Below are positions 62,274-64,000 of a DNA stretch of 64,000 bases, one piece after another; the stretch's first letter is position 1; each line of letters starts with the position of its first letter. A model generated the notes under the pieces. It did not search any database. It saw only the letters and a program-made list of their open reading frames with translations, and was not told the origin of the DNA. The position numbers and the translations under genes were made by a program. The DNA comes from Chloroflexota bacterium (lineage in GTDB: Bacteria; Chloroflexota; Anaerolineae; Anaerolineales; UBA4823), in NCBI GenBank assembly GCA_029557965.1, contig JAKQIM010000056.1, positions 1 to 64,000 on the forward strand. The letters are read 5' to 3'.

Positions 62274-64000
62274 ATGTACTGGATCCGCACCGATAACCCG
62301 CTTGATCTATTCTTGTACCTGCTGCTGACCGCTTCTTGGGCGGTAGGCGGCTGTTTGCTGGCTGGTAACGCCTTTCACCTGCGGCGCGCCGAGCGCCTGG
62401 TCACGGGCCTATCTGCCGGCCTGCTGCTGTTCATCACCCTGAGCAACCTGCTGGCAAACCTGCTGCCGCTCACCCCGGCCTATTGGCTGAGCGCAGTCGG
62501 CATCCTGCTCGCTGGTCTCCTTGCGGCCAGGGCGGCTTTGCCTGGGCAGGCAGCCTTACCCATTACCCTGACCGGCCTAAAAAATGCGCTGCGCCTGATC
62601 TTATCCATCATTCAATATCCACTGGCCATCGCAATTCTGACCGTTCTTTTCACCTTCATCCACCGCGGCCTGGCGCTCTTCGACGAATACCTGCACATTC
62701 CGCTCGTCTCCACCATGGCCGCCGGCGACATTCCCCCCCACTTATACGTTAACCCCGACCTGCGTTTTGCATACCATTATGGGATCCAGGTTTTTGCAGC
62801 CAGCCTGGTGCGGTTAGGAGGCTTGTTCCCCTGGAGCGCCTGGGATGCCAGCCGCGCCGCGGCGCTGGCCTTCACCCTGGTGCTGGGCTACCTGTGGGTG
62901 CGGCGCATGACCCATTCCCGCAAGGCCGGGTGGCTGGGCGGGCTTTTATTTGGCCTTGGCGGAGGCGCACGCTGGTTATTGGCCTTGCTGCCTGGGCCCT
63001 GGCTGGCATGGCTGAGCGAGGGCATTCAAATGCGCAATACCGGCCTGGATACCGGCTCTACGCTGGCGATTGCCTTATCTCGGCCCTGGGTCATTGATGG
63101 CAGTGGACCCATCTCTTTCCCCTTCGCTTTCCACAATGGCATCTTCGTGCCGGTGACCTTTACCCTGGGCAGCACCGGCGCTTTACCCTATATGACCATC
63201 CTGACGCTGCTTTTGCTCTTGCCGCCCCAGCGCCGCTTCACGCCGCTGGGCCTGGCAGCCTGGACTCTGATCTTCGCCAACCTGGCCCTCAGCGCCGAAC
63301 ATCTCTTCGCCATGCTGTGGCTTGGCATTGCCCTGGCGGCTGTGCTGGCTGTGGGCAAAAGGGCAGCGAAAAGACCTTTCTTACCGGGGGGCAGTATCCT
63401 GCAGTGGGGTGTGGTGCTGGCTTCATCGGCACTGCTCAGCGCGCTGCAAGGTGGATTCATCACCGAAACCCTGCGCAGCTTGGGGGCCGCCTTGCTTGGA
63501 GGAAGTGCCGCCAACTCGAATGCTTATGGCTTCGCCCTGCGCTGGCCTCCTGGGCTCTATTCAGCCCACCTGGGGCAGCTCTCCATCCTGGATGTGCGCC
63601 AGCTTCTGGCATTGCTGGCTGAGCTGGGCCCGGTGCTGCTGTTGATCCCGGTGGTGATTGCCTGGCAGTGGCCCAGGCGCCGCCGCGCCGATTGGTTCAG
63701 CCTGGGACTGGGCTGGAGCGCACTGCTCAGCCTGCTCTTTGGCCTGCTGGTGGAATACGGCGTGGACCGCTCTACCACGCGCATGGCCGATACGGCCCTA
63801 TGGACCTGGCTGGTGCTGGGCTTTCCCATCCTCTGGCAAAAGGGTAAGCAGTTGAACCTGCCCGCCCGCCTGGGCCTGGACCTGGGCTGCATCGTTGCCC
63901 TGGCAGGCGGCGTGGTCATCCTGGCGTTCCAACTTCCCGCCCTGTGCTTTACACAATATACATATTACCTGACCGACCTGGACGCCGGCATCGCCCAAGA
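62274..64000 (+). CDS. Polytopic membrane protein, 3' end outside window
   Basis: Reading from the ATG at 62274, the frame stays open to the end of the window: at least 575 codons. It has many TM helices and an early extracytoplasmic loop with acidic residues (FIHRGLALFDEYLHIPLVSTMAAGDIPPHLYVNP), followed by RFAYHYGIQVFAASLVRLGG, a pattern of large GT-C-like or DUF2298-type membrane proteins in Chloroflexota. It starts 17 nt after the previous membrane gene, so it is in the same operon. No ribosome binding site is clear. Function unknown; a glycan-related role follows from context only. Confidence 0.8.
   Translation, partial: MYWIRTDNPLDLFLYLLLTASWAVGGCLLAGNAFHLRRAERLVTGLSAGLLLFITLSNLLANLLPLTPAYWLSAVGILLAGLLAARAALPGQAALPITLTGLKNALRLILSIIQYPLAIAILTVLFTFIHRGLALFDEYLHIPLVSTMAAGDIPPHLYVNPDLRFAYHYGIQVFAASLVRLGGLFPWSAWDASRAAALAFTLVLGYLWVRRMTHSRKAGWLGGLLFGLGGGARWLLALLPGPWLAWLSEGIQMRNTGLDTGSTLAIALSRPWVIDGSGPISFPFAFHNGIFVPVTFTLGSTGALPYMTILTLLLLLPPQRRFTPLGLAAWTLIFANLALSAEHLFAMLWLGIALAAVLAVGKRAAKRPFLPGGSILQWGVVLASSALLSALQGGFITETLRSLGAALLGGSAANSNAYGFALRWPPGLYSAHLGQLSILDVRQLLALLAELGPVLLLIPVVIAWQWPRRRRADWFSLGLGWSALLSLLFGLLVEYGVDRSTTRMADTALWTWLVLGFPILWQKGKQLNLPARLGLDLGCIVALAGGVVILAFQLPALCFTQYTYYLTDLDAGIAQ

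Overview
The window looks like chromosomal DNA from an anaerobic or facultative heterotroph of the Chloroflexota, most likely class Anaerolineae. This is inferred from the gene mix, not from a marker gene: a SpoVS homologue without other sporulation genes, sugar ABC importers without their own ATPase, a bacterial eRF1-like protein, GAF-rich sensor kinases, proline/threonine-rich secreted linkers and a beta-helix protein ending in an FLPLV tail. The DNA is fairly GC-rich and gene-dense. I see no rRNA, tRNA, insertion sequence, prophage or CRISPR array, and no gene-free gap longer than about 300 bases.

Layout. 1-462: the 3' end of a sulfatase-like frame that seems cut short. 485-7774: an ABC-F ATPase, two tandem LytR-CpsA-Psr (LCP) wall-polymer transferase paralogues and the RecD2 helicase. 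7843-17362 (minus strand): a complete xyloside utilisation operon, reading LacI regulator, lipoprotein binding protein, two permeases, GH3 glycosidase, xylose isomerase, xylulokinase. 17486-24896: poorly characterised genes, namely two paralogous single-pass proteins, SpoVS, two HExxH metalloprotease-like proteins, an epimerase, membrane proteins and a secreted beta-helix protein. 24919-33047: ComEC, a nucleotidyltransferase, an aspartase/fumarase, an unusual HhH-TM-coiled-coil protein, an eRF1/Vms1-like protein and a DnaJ/CbpA co-chaperone. 33182-44123: four large GAF-containing sensor kinases interleaved with a PH-like membrane protein, endonuclease III, L-asparaginase and a beta-lactamase-fold protein. 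44197-47514: divergent holB and pcrA. 47554-64000: one long plus-strand run starting with tsaE-tsaB-rimI-uracil-DNA glycosylase and continuing into a surface-glycan locus (nucleotide-sugar dehydrogenase, epimerase, Wzx-like flippase, GT4 glycosyltransferase, several GT-C-like membrane proteins, GDP-mannose dehydratase, flippase-like protein), which leaves the window in an open membrane-protein gene.

How it works together. The xyloside operon should import xylosides or xylo-oligosaccharides, hydrolyse them and feed xylulose 5-phosphate to central metabolism, under an autoregulated LacI repressor whose promoter and operator are readable. The right-hand locus supplies activated sugars, transferases and export for an envelope glycan; the LCP proteins on the left could attach such polymers to the wall.

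The most notable signals are: (1) a recurrent promoter layout with a -10 hexamer only 6-7 nt before the start codon, predicting leaderless mRNAs, on both sides of four divergent gene pairs; (2) a receiver-kinase protein that has lost both phosphoacceptor residues, next to a kinase whose receiver is also degenerate; (3) a three-unit 12-bp repeat and 30-bp palindrome at the LacI promoter. No clear-cut new defence or mobile system was found.
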